A stretch of 44,306 nucleotides of DNA, taken from NCBI GenBank assembly GCA_025451375.1, contig JANWKL010000016.1, positions 1 to 44,306 of the forward strand. The letters run 5' to 3'. This stretch comes from Steroidobacteraceae bacterium (GTDB lineage Bacteria; Pseudomonadota; Gammaproteobacteria; Steroidobacterales; Steroidobacteraceae). This document shows, piece after piece, positions 35,258 to 43,033 of this stretch (positions are counted from its first letter, which is position 1; every line of letters starts with the position of its first letter). The position numbers and the translations under genes were made by a program. Below the pieces are notes generated by a model. It was not told the DNA's origin, did not search any database, and was given only the letters and a program-made list of their open reading frames with translations.

Positions 35258-36235
35258 ATGACTTTGTCAGCGCCCCGCCGCGTCCAGGCATTCCTCACGG
35301 TCACGGCCGCAGCGTTTGCAGCTTTGCTCGTCGGCGCCACGCCGGCGCGCGCGCAGCAAGGCGCGGCCGCGCCGGCCACCGCCCATAGCGCGAGCGCCGA
35401 CAGCTACAGCCTGGGGGTCTCTTTGGGCGGACAGCTGCACGAGTCAGGTATCGCAGCGCAGGATGTCAACGCCGAGCGCGTCGCCACCGGCGTACACGAT
35501 GCACTGGCGGGCAAGGCCAAGCCGGCCCCGGAGGATCGCCAGAACATCGACGCTCTGGTGGGCCGCACGCACCAACAACCGGCGGTCCCCAACACACCCA
35601 GCACCAGCAGCGCCGCCAGCCACAGTGTGGGCGTCGTCATGGGCGCGCAGCTGCACGCTGCCGGTGTGACACCGCAGGATGTCAGCAACGAGCGCCTCGC
35701 TGCCGGCCTCAACGATGCGCTGGCGGGCAAAGCCAAGCTCACCCCGGAGGACCAGCAGCGCATAACCAACCTCATGAGCCGCTCGCGCGCCGAGGCGGGT
35801 GAGGCCCATCACCGCGCCGCCGCAGCTTTTCTCGCCGACAACGGCAAGAAGCCAGGTGTCGTCACGACGGCGAGCGGCCTTGAATACAAAGTGCTCACCG
35901 CGGGCAGTGGCGCCTCGCCGAAGGCGACCGACGAAGTGGTGGTGAACTACCGCGGATCGCTTCTCGATGGCACCGAATTCGATAGTTCCTACAAGCGCGG
36001 CGAACCGGCGACCTTCCCGGTGAACCGGGTCATTCCGGGCTGGACCGAAGCCCTGCAGCTCATGAAGCCCGGCTCCAAATACCAGTTGTTCATCCCGCCG
36101 CAGCTGGCCTACGACCTGCACTCACCCCCGGGGATTCCGCCTGGTTCGCTCTTGCTGTTCGACGTGGAGCTGCTGAGCATCAAGGCGCCGGCGGCAGCCG
36201 CGCCTGCGCCCGTGCCACCGGCGACGAGCAAGTAA
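35258..36235 (+). CDS. Exported FKBP-type peptidyl-prolyl isomerase with duplicated N-module
   Basis: 325 residues. A signal peptide (cleavage after ARA, about 32) leads to the periplasm. Two copies of the FKBP N-terminal dimerisation-like segment follow: about 49-103 (SYSLGVSLGGQLHESGI...) and about 122-176 (SHSVGVVMGAQLHAAGV...). They match at 31 of 55 positions in my hand count. The isomerase domain (about 205-310) has VVVNYRGSLLDGTEFDSSY, FPVNRVIPGWTEALQLMKPG and GIPPGSLLLFDVELL. It speeds proline cis-trans isomerisation during protein folding, like FkpA and Mip. A proline/alanine tail ends the protein. AGAGG precedes the ATG. Confidence 0.93.
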   Translation: MTLSAPRRVQAFLTVTAAAFAALLVGATPARAQQGAAAPATAHSASADSYSLGVSLGGQLHESGIAAQDVNAERVATGVHDALAGKAKPAPEDRQNIDALVGRTHQQPAVPNTPSTSSAASHSVGVVMGAQLHAAGVTPQDVSNERLAAGLNDALAGKAKLTPEDQQRITNLMSRSRAEAGEAHHRAAAAFLADNGKKPGVVTTASGLEYKVLTAGSGASPKATDEVVVNYRGSLLDGTEFDSSYKRGEPATFPVNRVIPGWTEALQLMKPGSKYQLFIPPQLAYDLHSPPGIPPGSLLLFDVELLSIKAPAAAAPAPVPPATSK

Positions 36236-36244
36236 GTCGGTGGC

Positions 36245-36754
36245 TCAGTCTTCGGCGTTGGCGCCGGGGGTGAAGCGCATCGGCTTGGTCACCCCGAGCC
36301 GCGTCAGCTCGCGCAACACCCCGTCCGCCAGCTCCTGGCACGACGCGCGGTCGAACGCCGGAGCCGCCGTCCAGTCATAGGCCCAGGGCTGCGCGCTGCG
36401 CAGCGCCTGCGGCTCATCGAGGTAACGCGGGATGACGTGCGCGTGCAGCGCCGGCTCCTGATTGCCGAAGATCGCGTAGTTGATGCGGGCCGCGCCCGTC
36501 ACCTTGAGCAAGGCATCGCCAAGGCGCGACATGTCGGAAAGAAACGCGATGCGCTCGCGCGCCCCAAGCGAGTTCAGGTCCGGCACCACCGGGTCCGGCA
36601 GCAGCAGCGCGTAGCCGCGCACGAACTGCCGCTCGCCGAATACCGCCCAGCCGGTGAAGAGGCGCGCGATCACACGCGGATCGCGCCCCTCGCGCGCGGC
36701 GCTTACCTGGGTGTGGATGGCGGTCAGCGGTTCGGCTGCGGTTTCGTTCTTCAT
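36245..36754 (-). CDS. HIT-family protein
   Basis: 169 residues. The histidine-triad region is NYAIFGNQEPALHAHVIPRY (about 95-114). It has HxH but lacks a third histidine at the usual spacing (HAHVIP instead of HxHxH), a pattern seen in some HIT hydrolases. Such proteins hydrolyse dinucleoside polyphosphates or nucleotide conjugates; the exact substrate cannot be told. The ATG at 36754-36752 overlaps the stop of the DUF486 gene as ATGA. It is convergent with the FKBP gene across only 9 bases. Confidence 0.82.
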   Translation of the reverse strand: MKNETAAEPLTAIHTQVSAAREGRDPRVIARLFTGWAVFGERQFVRGYALLLPDPVVPDLNSLGARERIAFLSDMSRLGDALLKVTGAARINYAIFGNQEPALHAHVIPRYLDEPQALRSAQPWAYDWTAAPAFDRASCQELADGVLRELTRLGVTKPMRFTPGANAED

Positions 36755-37104
36755 GTGGTGCCCGGCGACCGGAATACGAAATATACCGCAGCCAGGATGC
36801 ACAGCGCCGCCCACAGGTAATCGAGCTTCAGGGGCTTGTTCATGTACAGCACCGCGAAGGGCACGAACACGCTGAGGGTGATCACTTCCTGCAGAATCTT
36901 CAGCTGCGGCAGCGACAGGCGTGTGTAACCGATGCGATTGCCCGGCACCTGCAGCAGGTACTCGAAGAACGCGATCCCCCAGCTCACCAGCGCCGCCACA
37001 TACCAGGGGCGCCCCGCCATGTTCTTCAGGTGCGCATACCAGGCGAAGGTCATGAACACGTTCGACGCGATGAGGAGCAGGGTCGCCGACAGGACCGGGC
37101 TCAT
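36751..37104 (-). CDS. DUF486/DMT-type small membrane protein
   Basis: 117 residues with four hydrophobic segments: LSATLLLIASNVFMTFAWY, YVAALVSWGIAFFEYLLQVP, ITLSVFVPFAVLYM and YLWAALCILAAVYFVF. LKNMAGRPWYVAALVSWGIA and the NRIGY-to-QLKILQE stretch are typical of DUF486, a half-size relative of drug/metabolite transporters. The transported substance is unknown. Start and stop each overlap the flanking genes by 4 bases (ATGA), so it is translationally coupled to the decarboxylase before it and the HIT gene after it. Confidence 0.88.
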   Translation of the reverse strand: MSPVLSATLLLIASNVFMTFAWYAHLKNMAGRPWYVAALVSWGIAFFEYLLQVPGNRIGYTRLSLPQLKILQEVITLSVFVPFAVLYMNKPLKLDYLWAALCILAAVYFVFRSPGTT

Positions 37105-38270
37105 GGCGCGATGACGCTGCCGGTGTCGCCCGCAACGGCATTCACCGTCACCACCGTGGCCTTCGGGAAGAAGTTGAATTCCGAGGCGCTCGCCCAGGTA
37201 TAGGCACCCATGGCGCGGCCGATGACCAGATCGCCAATCTTCAGGGGCGGCAGCATGAGATTTTCAGCGATCACGTCGATGCTGTCGCAGGTAGGTCCGG
37301 CGAGCACCGAGGGCAGGAGCTCGCTGCCTTCGCGCAGCACCTCCACCGGGTAGCGTGCGTGATCGAACAACTGGCCGCTGTAGCTGCCGTACAGCCCGTC
37401 ATCAAGGTAGTACCACCAGTGCCCCTCGCGGCGCGCGCGTCCCATCACCGTGGCGACGCCGATGGCGGCGGGACCGACGATGTAGCGGCCGGGCTCCGCG
37501 ATCACCCGCACGCGCTGCGGCAGCTTCGCGAGCGCCGCACGCAGCGGGGCACAGAAGCGCTGGATGTCCTGTACCGGCTGCGCGTAACTGATCGGGAAGC
37601 CGCCACCGATGTCGAGCGTATCGAGGAGCCCAAGCTTCTCTCGGCGCCCGCTCCTGATGAGCCGCGCGCATACCTCGAGTGCCTCGACGTGCTTGGTTGC
37701 GGAAGACGCCTGCGAACCGGCGTGAAATGACAGGCCGCGCACGTCGACACCGAGGTCCGCCGCCAGTCGCGCCAGCGGCAACACATCTTCCGGGTCGCAG
37801 CCGAATTTGCGTGACAGATCGCACACCGCACCGGTGGCGCGAAACGACACGCGCAGCAGGAGCTGCACCTGGCCTGCAAGCTGCGCGAACTTGCGTACCT
37901 CGTCCGGATTGTCGGCGACGAAGGTGCGCACGCCGAATTCGAGCGCGTTGGCGATATCCCGCGGACGCTTGATGGGATGAGTATGAATACACAGCTCGGG
38001 GTCCACGCCGAGGCTCGCGACCAGCTGCACCTCACCGGTGGTGGCGAGATCGAGGCAGCCGCCCTCGGCGATGACCGTCTGCACGACCGCCGGGTGCGGC
38101 ATGGGCTTCAACGCGTAGTGCAGCGCCACCCGTGGCAACGCCTTCGTCAGGGCGCGCCACTGCAAACGCACACGCTCGCAGTCGAGGATAAGCAGCGGCG
38201 AGCCAAACTCCCGGACGAGGCGGCGGACTTCGGCAGGTTCGAACGGATCGATGAATCGCGGGCGGCGCAC
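37101..38270 (-). CDS. PLP-dependent ornithine/diaminopimelate decarboxylase-family enzyme
   Basis: 389 residues, fold-type III decarboxylase. The PLP lysine is in HYALKPMPHP (Lys55). Other motifs are LSFHAGSQ, DIGGGFPISY, AEPGRYIV and GPTCDSIDVIAEN with the second-subunit catalytic cysteine. The length and the last motif are closer to eukaryotic-type ornithine decarboxylase than to LysA, so putrescine synthesis is the best guess. Relatives acting on lysine, arginine or carboxynorspermidine cannot be excluded. The GTG start at 38270-38268 is the only usable one before FIDPFEP. It heads the operon decarboxylase-DUF486-HIT. Confidence 0.85.
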   Translation of the reverse strand: MRRPRFIDPFEPAEVRRLVREFGSPLLILDCERVRLQWRALTKALPRVALHYALKPMPHPAVVQTVIAEGGCLDLATTGEVQLVASLGVDPELCIHTHPIKRPRDIANALEFGVRTFVADNPDEVRKFAQLAGQVQLLLRVSFRATGAVCDLSRKFGCDPEDVLPLARLAADLGVDVRGLSFHAGSQASSATKHVEALEVCARLIRSGRREKLGLLDTLDIGGGFPISYAQPVQDIQRFCAPLRAALAKLPQRVRVIAEPGRYIVGPAAIGVATVMGRARREGHWWYYLDDGLYGSYSGQLFDHARYPVEVLREGSELLPSVLAGPTCDSIDVIAENLMLPPLKIGDLVIGRAMGAYTWASASEFNFFPKATVVTVNAVAGDTGSVIAP

Positions 38271-38300
38271 CAGCGCAGTTTACCCATGGCCCGTTAACAC

Positions 38301-38403
38301 TGCCGGACCAGCCGCATGGGCTCCGCCGCAGCCGGCCAAGACGACGCTCTTGGCCGGCGGAAGCGTCTGATGTCCGCTGAAAGCGCCGCAGGCTACTTTC
38401 AGC
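38301..38403 (-). repeat. Three-module hairpin repeat, copy 2
   Basis: Read on the minus strand, module B is at 38403-38376 with stem GCTGAAAG and core CCTGCGGC. Module A is at 38358-38331 with an 11-bp stem GCCGGCCAAGA, loop GCGTCG and its complement. Module C is TGCGGCTGGTCCGGCA (38316-38301). It starts 8 bases after the tsaC stop and ends 30 bases before the decarboxylase start, fully filling that spacer. The stems differ from copies 1 and 3 but remain paired. Confidence 0.75.
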
Positions 38404-38411
38404 CAATGGAG

Positions 38412-39431
38412 CTAGGGCAAGGCGGCCATGGTGCCTGTGACATCGTCGCTCTCGGCGATGTTGCTCGCGGCACGCAGCAGGCGATCACGGATCGCATCCC
38501 AACGATCTCCGTCGGGCACGCCCTGCACGAGAATTTGCTGACAGCCCGCTCGGTCGAGGGTGCGCAGGTTCGCGTAGAGGTCACGGCCGTAACTTTCGGG
38601 TCGCCGGCCGGCGTTGATCCAGGTGACGTACTTGTGGGCGCGCAGTGGCAGGCGCTGGGCGAGTACCGCGACGCGGCGGCCGCCTGCAGAGGCCGCGTCC
38701 GCCAGTGCGTCGATCTCCCCCGGCGGCACCAGCGTCAGGGGCGTGTTGGGCGCGTAGTGAGTCGGCGTGCCCCCCGGAACCCGCGGCGACTCCGGTCCCG
38801 GGCCGATCAGCACCTCGCCGGCGACCGCGCGCACTTGAGCCGCCGTGATGCCGCCCGGCCGCAGCAACCGCACCGTGTCGCCCTCAAAGGCGACGATGGT
38901 GGATTCCAGGCCGAGCTGACACTCCCCGCCGTCGAGGATCACCCGCACCGCATCCCCAAGCTCCTCGCGCACGTGTTCGGCGCGGGTCGGGGAAAGCCGC
39001 CCGTAACGGTTGGCCGACGGCGCGGCAATGCCGCCGCCGAAGGCAGTCAGAAGCTGCTGCGCCATCGGATGCGCGGGGACGCGGATGGCGATGGTGTCCT
39101 GGCCGCCCGTGATGACGTCATGTACGTGGGCAGCCCGCGGCATGACCATGGTCAGGGGACCCGGCCAGAAGGCCTCCGCAAGGCGCGTCGCCGCTTGCGG
39201 CACTTCGCGCACCCAGCGATGCAGAAAGCGCGGGTCGTCCAGATGCACGATCACCGGGTGGGTCGGCGGACGCCCCTTGGCCTCGAAGATCCTGCGCACG
39301 GCGGCCGGGTTCTGCGCGTTGGCACCCAGCCCGTAAACGGTTTCAGTGGGAAACGCCACGAGTTCGCCGTCGCGCAGGGCCTGCACGGCATTCTCGATCT
39401 CGACCTGGGTTGCTCTGACTACACGAACCAT
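38412..39431 (-). CDS. L-threonylcarbamoyladenylate synthase, Sua5 type
   Basis: 339 residues. It makes threonylcarbamoyl-AMP from threonine, bicarbonate and ATP for the t6A37 modification of ANN-decoding tRNAs. The YrdC/TsaC domain (about 1-205) shows VAFPTETVYGLGANA, KGRPPTHPVIVHL, WPGPLTMVM, IRVPAHP and APSANRYGRLSPT. After a linker (SPRVPGGTPTHYAPNTPL), the C-terminal Sua5 domain (about 230-339) makes this the long Sua5 form rather than the short TsaC of E. coli. Start ATG 39431; repeat copy 3 lies directly upstream. Confidence 0.93.
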   Translation of the reverse strand: MVRVVRATQVEIENAVQALRDGELVAFPTETVYGLGANAQNPAAVRRIFEAKGRPPTHPVIVHLDDPRFLHRWVREVPQAATRLAEAFWPGPLTMVMPRAAHVHDVITGGQDTIAIRVPAHPMAQQLLTAFGGGIAAPSANRYGRLSPTRAEHVREELGDAVRVILDGGECQLGLESTIVAFEGDTVRLLRPGGITAAQVRAVAGEVLIGPGPESPRVPGGTPTHYAPNTPLTLVPPGEIDALADAASAGGRRVAVLAQRLPLRAHKYVTWINAGRRPESYGRDLYANLRTLDRAGCQQILVQGVPDGDRWDAIRDRLLRAASNIAESDDVTGTMAALP

Positions 39432-39442
39432 ACATAGCAGCC

Positions 39443-39553
39443 TGTCGGACTAGCCGACCCACGAAACTTGACACTGGGCAGCCGGCAAAAGCCACGTCTT
39501 TTGCCGGCGAAAACGCAGCCGCGGTCCGAAAAAGCGCCGCAGGCGACTTTTTC
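39443..39553 (-). repeat. Three-module hairpin repeat, copy 3
   Basis: On the minus strand, module B (39553-39528) has stem GAAAAAG/CTTTTTC around an inner CGCC-TGC-GGCG pairing. Module A (39508-39481) has an 11-bp stem GCCGGCAAAAG, loop ACGTGG and its complement. Module C (39458-39443) is GTCGGCTAGTCCGACA, a perfect GTCGG/CCGAC hairpin. The T-run in module B could end transcription from the protease gene, whose stop is 137 bases upstream. Module C ends only 11 bases before the tsaC-type ATG. Nothing else was found in 39554-39690. Confidence 0.75.
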
Positions 39554-39690
39554 CCATCGAGTAGAGCGATTCTACCAAGCCGCAAGCGACCGGCGCCCAC
39601 GTGTTGCGTCAAAGCCGCGCTTGCGTCACACCAGGCGCAAATGCCAGTGGAAAAGAGCGCCAGTTCTGTCGCGAACCGCAGACGGCGCGG

Positions 39691-42630
39691 TCATTCGAGC
39701 GCGCGCCGCCGCCAGGTACCGTCCGGCGAACGAGTCAGCTCGTAGGTGGGCCAGTAGTGCTTGTCGAGTTTCAGCGTGATCACTTCGGGGGCGTTGTTCC
39801 AGGTGATGGTCTTCAGGCGCACCGAGGAACGATCCGGACGGCCGGTCACGATCTTAAGAAAGGTATCCAGATCCGGGGTCGGGGTGCCGTCAACCTCAAC
39901 GATGCGCCGGCCCGGGTACAGCCCATAACGGGTCGCGGGCGACCCATAGGCAAAATAACCCACGTACACACCGACCGGCGCGATGCCGCGCTGCACACTC
40001 ATGGCCCGGTGCGGTGCCTGCAGGGTCGCCCCGCCCCACTGCACCAGCCGGTTCACATCCATGCCGGGCAATTCGGCGGTGGGTACATCGAAGGATTGCT
40101 CGCCCTTGCCACGCCATACCGTGACGCGCACGAGTTCCTTATCGGCCGCCGCGCGCTCCACCTCGCGGATGCGTGTCACCACGTGCCCATCGATGGCCAG
40201 CAGCAGATCGCCCTGCTGCAGCAGGCGCGAGGCGGCCGAGCCGCCCACCATACGGACGATGGACAACGCCTGGCGGCGCGTCGGGTTGTGCTGCGCCAGA
40301 CGTTCCGTCCAGGTGTCCGGCAGACCAATCTCGCGGGCGTTGGCCAGCGGCACCGCGGTGAGCTCGGCTTCGAGGGAATGCAGCGGACGATTGTCGCGCA
40401 CGCGCTCGAGCATGTCCGCCACGAGCTCGATCGGCACGCCGCGGGTGTCCTGGGCGATCTCGCGCGCGGCGTCGTAGGCAAAGCTCGACCAGGTGCCGAG
40501 TACCTTACCCGCCGCATCCGCGAGCACGCCATCAAACTCCTGCGGCGGATTGACGAGCTGAATGGTCTCGATGTTGCTGTCGCGGAAACGCATGGTGCGT
40601 GACTGCGGCAGCTCCAGAGGTTCAATGCTCGCGATCTCGGTGCTACGCGAGTGGATCTCGCTGTCCCCGCCAAGGCCTACGACCCACACGTGCTCGCCCG
40701 CCGAGAGCTCACGCGACACGAGTTTCGCGGCCCGCACCGGAGTAGCGCCGATGAGCTTCGGGTCGTACGCGACCACGGCGAAATTGTGTTGCGGGTGGAT
40801 GTAGACCACGCGGCCCGGGACCTGCACGGTGCCCGCGAAGGTCACGGTTACATCCCCGATCGCCACCGGCACGGTGTTGCGATCCACCACGACGAGGCCG
40901 CGCTGCGCATCCACCACCAGTCCCGTGCCGTGGTAGTTGTGCTCGGTGATCCCGGATACCGAGTACGGCATGTCGAAGGTCACCAGGGCGAGCGACGGCG
41001 CGAGCGCATCCAGCCGCGGATCCTTGAAATGCGGGAAGGTCGTGGCGCTGACGGTGGGCGTCGACGGCGGCGGCCCTGCGGCGAGGGGCGTGCAATCCCA
41101 CAAGCCTTCCACGTCGTTGCGGTTGCAGTGGTTCCCCGGGAACCACAGGCGGTTCATGCGAATGGAGCGCAGCTGGCTGCCGTTCGGATCGTCCATGGTC
41201 ACGTAGCGGGCGGCGGCGCGATCACCTTCGCCCAGATGTGCGATGCCAGCCTCAAAATCCGCCAGCGTGTTGGTGGGCGCGCCGTTGAGCGCCAGGATCA
41301 CCGCGCCACGCGGAATTCCCGCGGCACCAAACACGTAGCCGGGGTTGGCGACGTAGACTCCGCGCGCCGGCCGGTTGAAATAGCGCGCCTGCTCGTACGA
41401 CAGCGTGTGCACCACCGCGTCACCAAACTCGGCGTACGCGCTCGGGGTGATGGCATGCAGATCCCCCACCGGCAGACGGGCCGTCACGGCCTTGCCGCCC
41501 CGCACGAGTTCCACGTCCACCTGCGCGCCGACGGCGTCGTCGAGCACCTCCTCGAGCGGCTCGAACTGCGTCACGTAGCGTCCGTTCAGGCGCACCAGGA
41601 TGTCACCGGGTTGCAGCAGGTTTTCGCTCGGGCTGCCGGGCAGCACCTCGTTCACCACCAGCATGCCGGTGTAGCGGGGAAAGGTTTTGCGAACCCGCGC
41701 CTCGGTGCCGGCATCCAGCCCCAGCCGCTCGAGCTCATCGTAGGGCAGGTAGTTGAATACGGTGTAGAGCGTGCCACGCGTGACCGGTTTGCCCTGCTGG
41801 ATGAGTTCGAGCGCGCGGCGCACGCGTCCGAGCGGCAGGTAAAAACTGGAGGCCGAACTGCTGGCGCCGCCGGCATTGAGTCCGACGACGCGGCCCCGGA
41901 TATCGATGACGGGCGAGCCGGAGGAACCCCCCGAGGTTCCGGAAGCCGCCTGCAGATAGAACGTGTTGAAGTCGTTGTAGTGCGCGACGCCGTAGTCGGG
42001 CGCATCGCGGTCGAGGCGCGCCAGCGTGCCGGCAAGGATCGAGAGCTGCTCGCCGGCGTTGTTGCCGACGACGCGTATCTCGCGCCCGATCTGCGCCCCT
42101 TCCGGGTACAAGGGCAGCGCCTTCGGCGTGATGAAGCGCAGCTTCTTCGGATCGAAGCGGTAGAGCCCGAAGTCGTGAACGGGGTCGCGGTACACCGGGT
42201 AAAGCTGCACCTCCTCGCGATCGAGGAACGTGGCTTCGGCCGTCACCGGACCGGGCGTCACGACGTGCCGGTTGGTGAGAATCAACCCCCGCTCGGCGTC
42301 CACCACGAAGCCGGTTGCCTGCGCGGTCGCGTTCCACTCGGTATCGAAGGCGCGGGTCGCATCCACGTTAATCGACACGACACTGCCGGCGATGCGTCCG
42401 AGGGTGACCGCCCAGTCCGGGTTGGCTTCGGCAGCCGCAGGCGGAGCAGGCGTCGCCGGCGCGGTCGCGCCCGGAGCAGAAGGTCCGGGGGCGGGTTCAG
42501 TCCGCGTCTCGCCCGGCTGCGCCGGCTGCGGAGCCGGTGTGGCGGTGGGGACGGCGCGCGGCGGATCGGCCGCCTGCACGGCAGCGCACCACAGGAGCAG
42601 GCCCATCGTAAGCACGCGCGGGGATCGCAT
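39691..42630 (-). CDS. Tandem HtrA-like serine protease with PDZ domains, Nma111/Ynm3-like
   Basis: 979 residues with a signal peptide (cleavage after VQA, about 20) and a Pro/Ala linker. The first trypsin-like domain has a full triad: His122 (ILTNRHVV), Asp153 (DPVHDFGLYRFD) and Ser239 (SGGSSGSPVID), followed by two PDZ-like regions with LPGSPSENLLQPGDILVRLN. A second protease-like domain from about 530 (HNYHGTGLVVDAQRGLVVVD, HNFAVVAYDPKLIG) lacks the triad, followed by two more PDZ-like regions (SAASRLLQQGDLLLAIDGHV, YGLYPGRRIVEVDGTPTPDL). This layout and segments such as VYRDPVHDFG and NNAGEQLSIL closely resemble the fungal HtrA-type protease Nma111/Ynm3. Probably periplasmic. It follows dgkA by 16 bases. 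Confidence 0.88.
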   Translation of the reverse strand: MRSPRVLTMGLLLWCAAVQAADPPRAVPTATPAPQPAQPGETRTEPAPGPSAPGATAPATPAPPAAAEANPDWAVTLGRIAGSVVSINVDATRAFDTEWNATAQATGFVVDAERGLILTNRHVVTPGPVTAEATFLDREEVQLYPVYRDPVHDFGLYRFDPKKLRFITPKALPLYPEGAQIGREIRVVGNNAGEQLSILAGTLARLDRDAPDYGVAHYNDFNTFYLQAASGTSGGSSGSPVIDIRGRVVGLNAGGASSSASSFYLPLGRVRRALELIQQGKPVTRGTLYTVFNYLPYDELERLGLDAGTEARVRKTFPRYTGMLVVNEVLPGSPSENLLQPGDILVRLNGRYVTQFEPLEEVLDDAVGAQVDVELVRGGKAVTARLPVGDLHAITPSAYAEFGDAVVHTLSYEQARYFNRPARGVYVANPGYVFGAAGIPRGAVILALNGAPTNTLADFEAGIAHLGEGDRAAARYVTMDDPNGSQLRSIRMNRLWFPGNHCNRNDVEGLWDCTPLAAGPPPSTPTVSATTFPHFKDPRLDALAPSLALVTFDMPYSVSGITEHNYHGTGLVVDAQRGLVVVDRNTVPVAIGDVTVTFAGTVQVPGRVVYIHPQHNFAVVAYDPKLIGATPVRAAKLVSRELSAGEHVWVVGLGGDSEIHSRSTEIASIEPLELPQSRTMRFRDSNIETIQLVNPPQEFDGVLADAAGKVLGTWSSFAYDAAREIAQDTRGVPIELVADMLERVRDNRPLHSLEAELTAVPLANAREIGLPDTWTERLAQHNPTRRQALSIVRMVGGSAASRLLQQGDLLLAIDGHVVTRIREVERAAADKELVRVTVWRGKGEQSFDVPTAELPGMDVNRLVQWGGATLQAPHRAMSVQRGIAPVGVYVGYFAYGSPATRYGLYPGRRIVEVDGTPTPDLDTFLKIVTGRPDRSSVRLKTITWNNAPEVITLKLDKHYWPTYELTRSPDGTWRRRALE

Positions 42631-42646
42631 CTTGCGGGTTTATTCC

Positions 42647-43033
42647 TTAACGACCGAGAAGCACCAGCAGCCACACCGCCACGAGCAGCACGAAGGACAT
42701 GAACACCGCTGCGGAGCCGATGTCCTTGGCCAGTCCCGCGAGTGCATGCCGTTCGAAGCCGATGCGGTCCACCGTCGCCTCGATGGCGCTATTGATGAGT
42801 TCCACAATGAGGATGAGCAGCACCGGGCCGATGAGCAGCGCGCGCTCAACGCCGCCATGTCCGAGCCACAGCCCCAGGGGTATGACGAGGATGGCAAAGG
42901 CGAGTTCCTGGCGAAATGCGGCCTCTTCGCGAAAGGCGCCCGCAAGTCCGTCGACGCTCGAACGCAGAGCGCGCAGGACGCGTGTGGCGCCGCGAGGCTT
43001 GTAACGGTCTACGGCTGTGCCGCCGGCTTCCAT
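42647..43033 (-). CDS. dgkA: Diacylglycerol kinase
   Basis: 128 residues, the small trimeric membrane DgkA that recycles diacylglycerol to phosphatidic acid. Seen are the amphipathic start [32 protein letters not shown] with the conserved glutamate, and the catalytic signature [16 protein letters not shown] with Glu and Asn, then [15 protein letters not shown]. Three membrane helices are present. The ATG at 43033 lies inside the end of gcvPB (25-base overlap). No shorter start is plausible, because the basic N-terminal part belongs to the family. Confidence 0.95.
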   Translation of the reverse strand: MEAGGTAVDRYKPRGATRVLRALRSSVDGLAGAFREEAAFRQELAFAILVIPLGLWLGHGGVERALLIGPVLLILIVELINSAIEATVDRIGFERHALAGLAKDIGSAAVFMSFVLLVAVWLLVLLGR

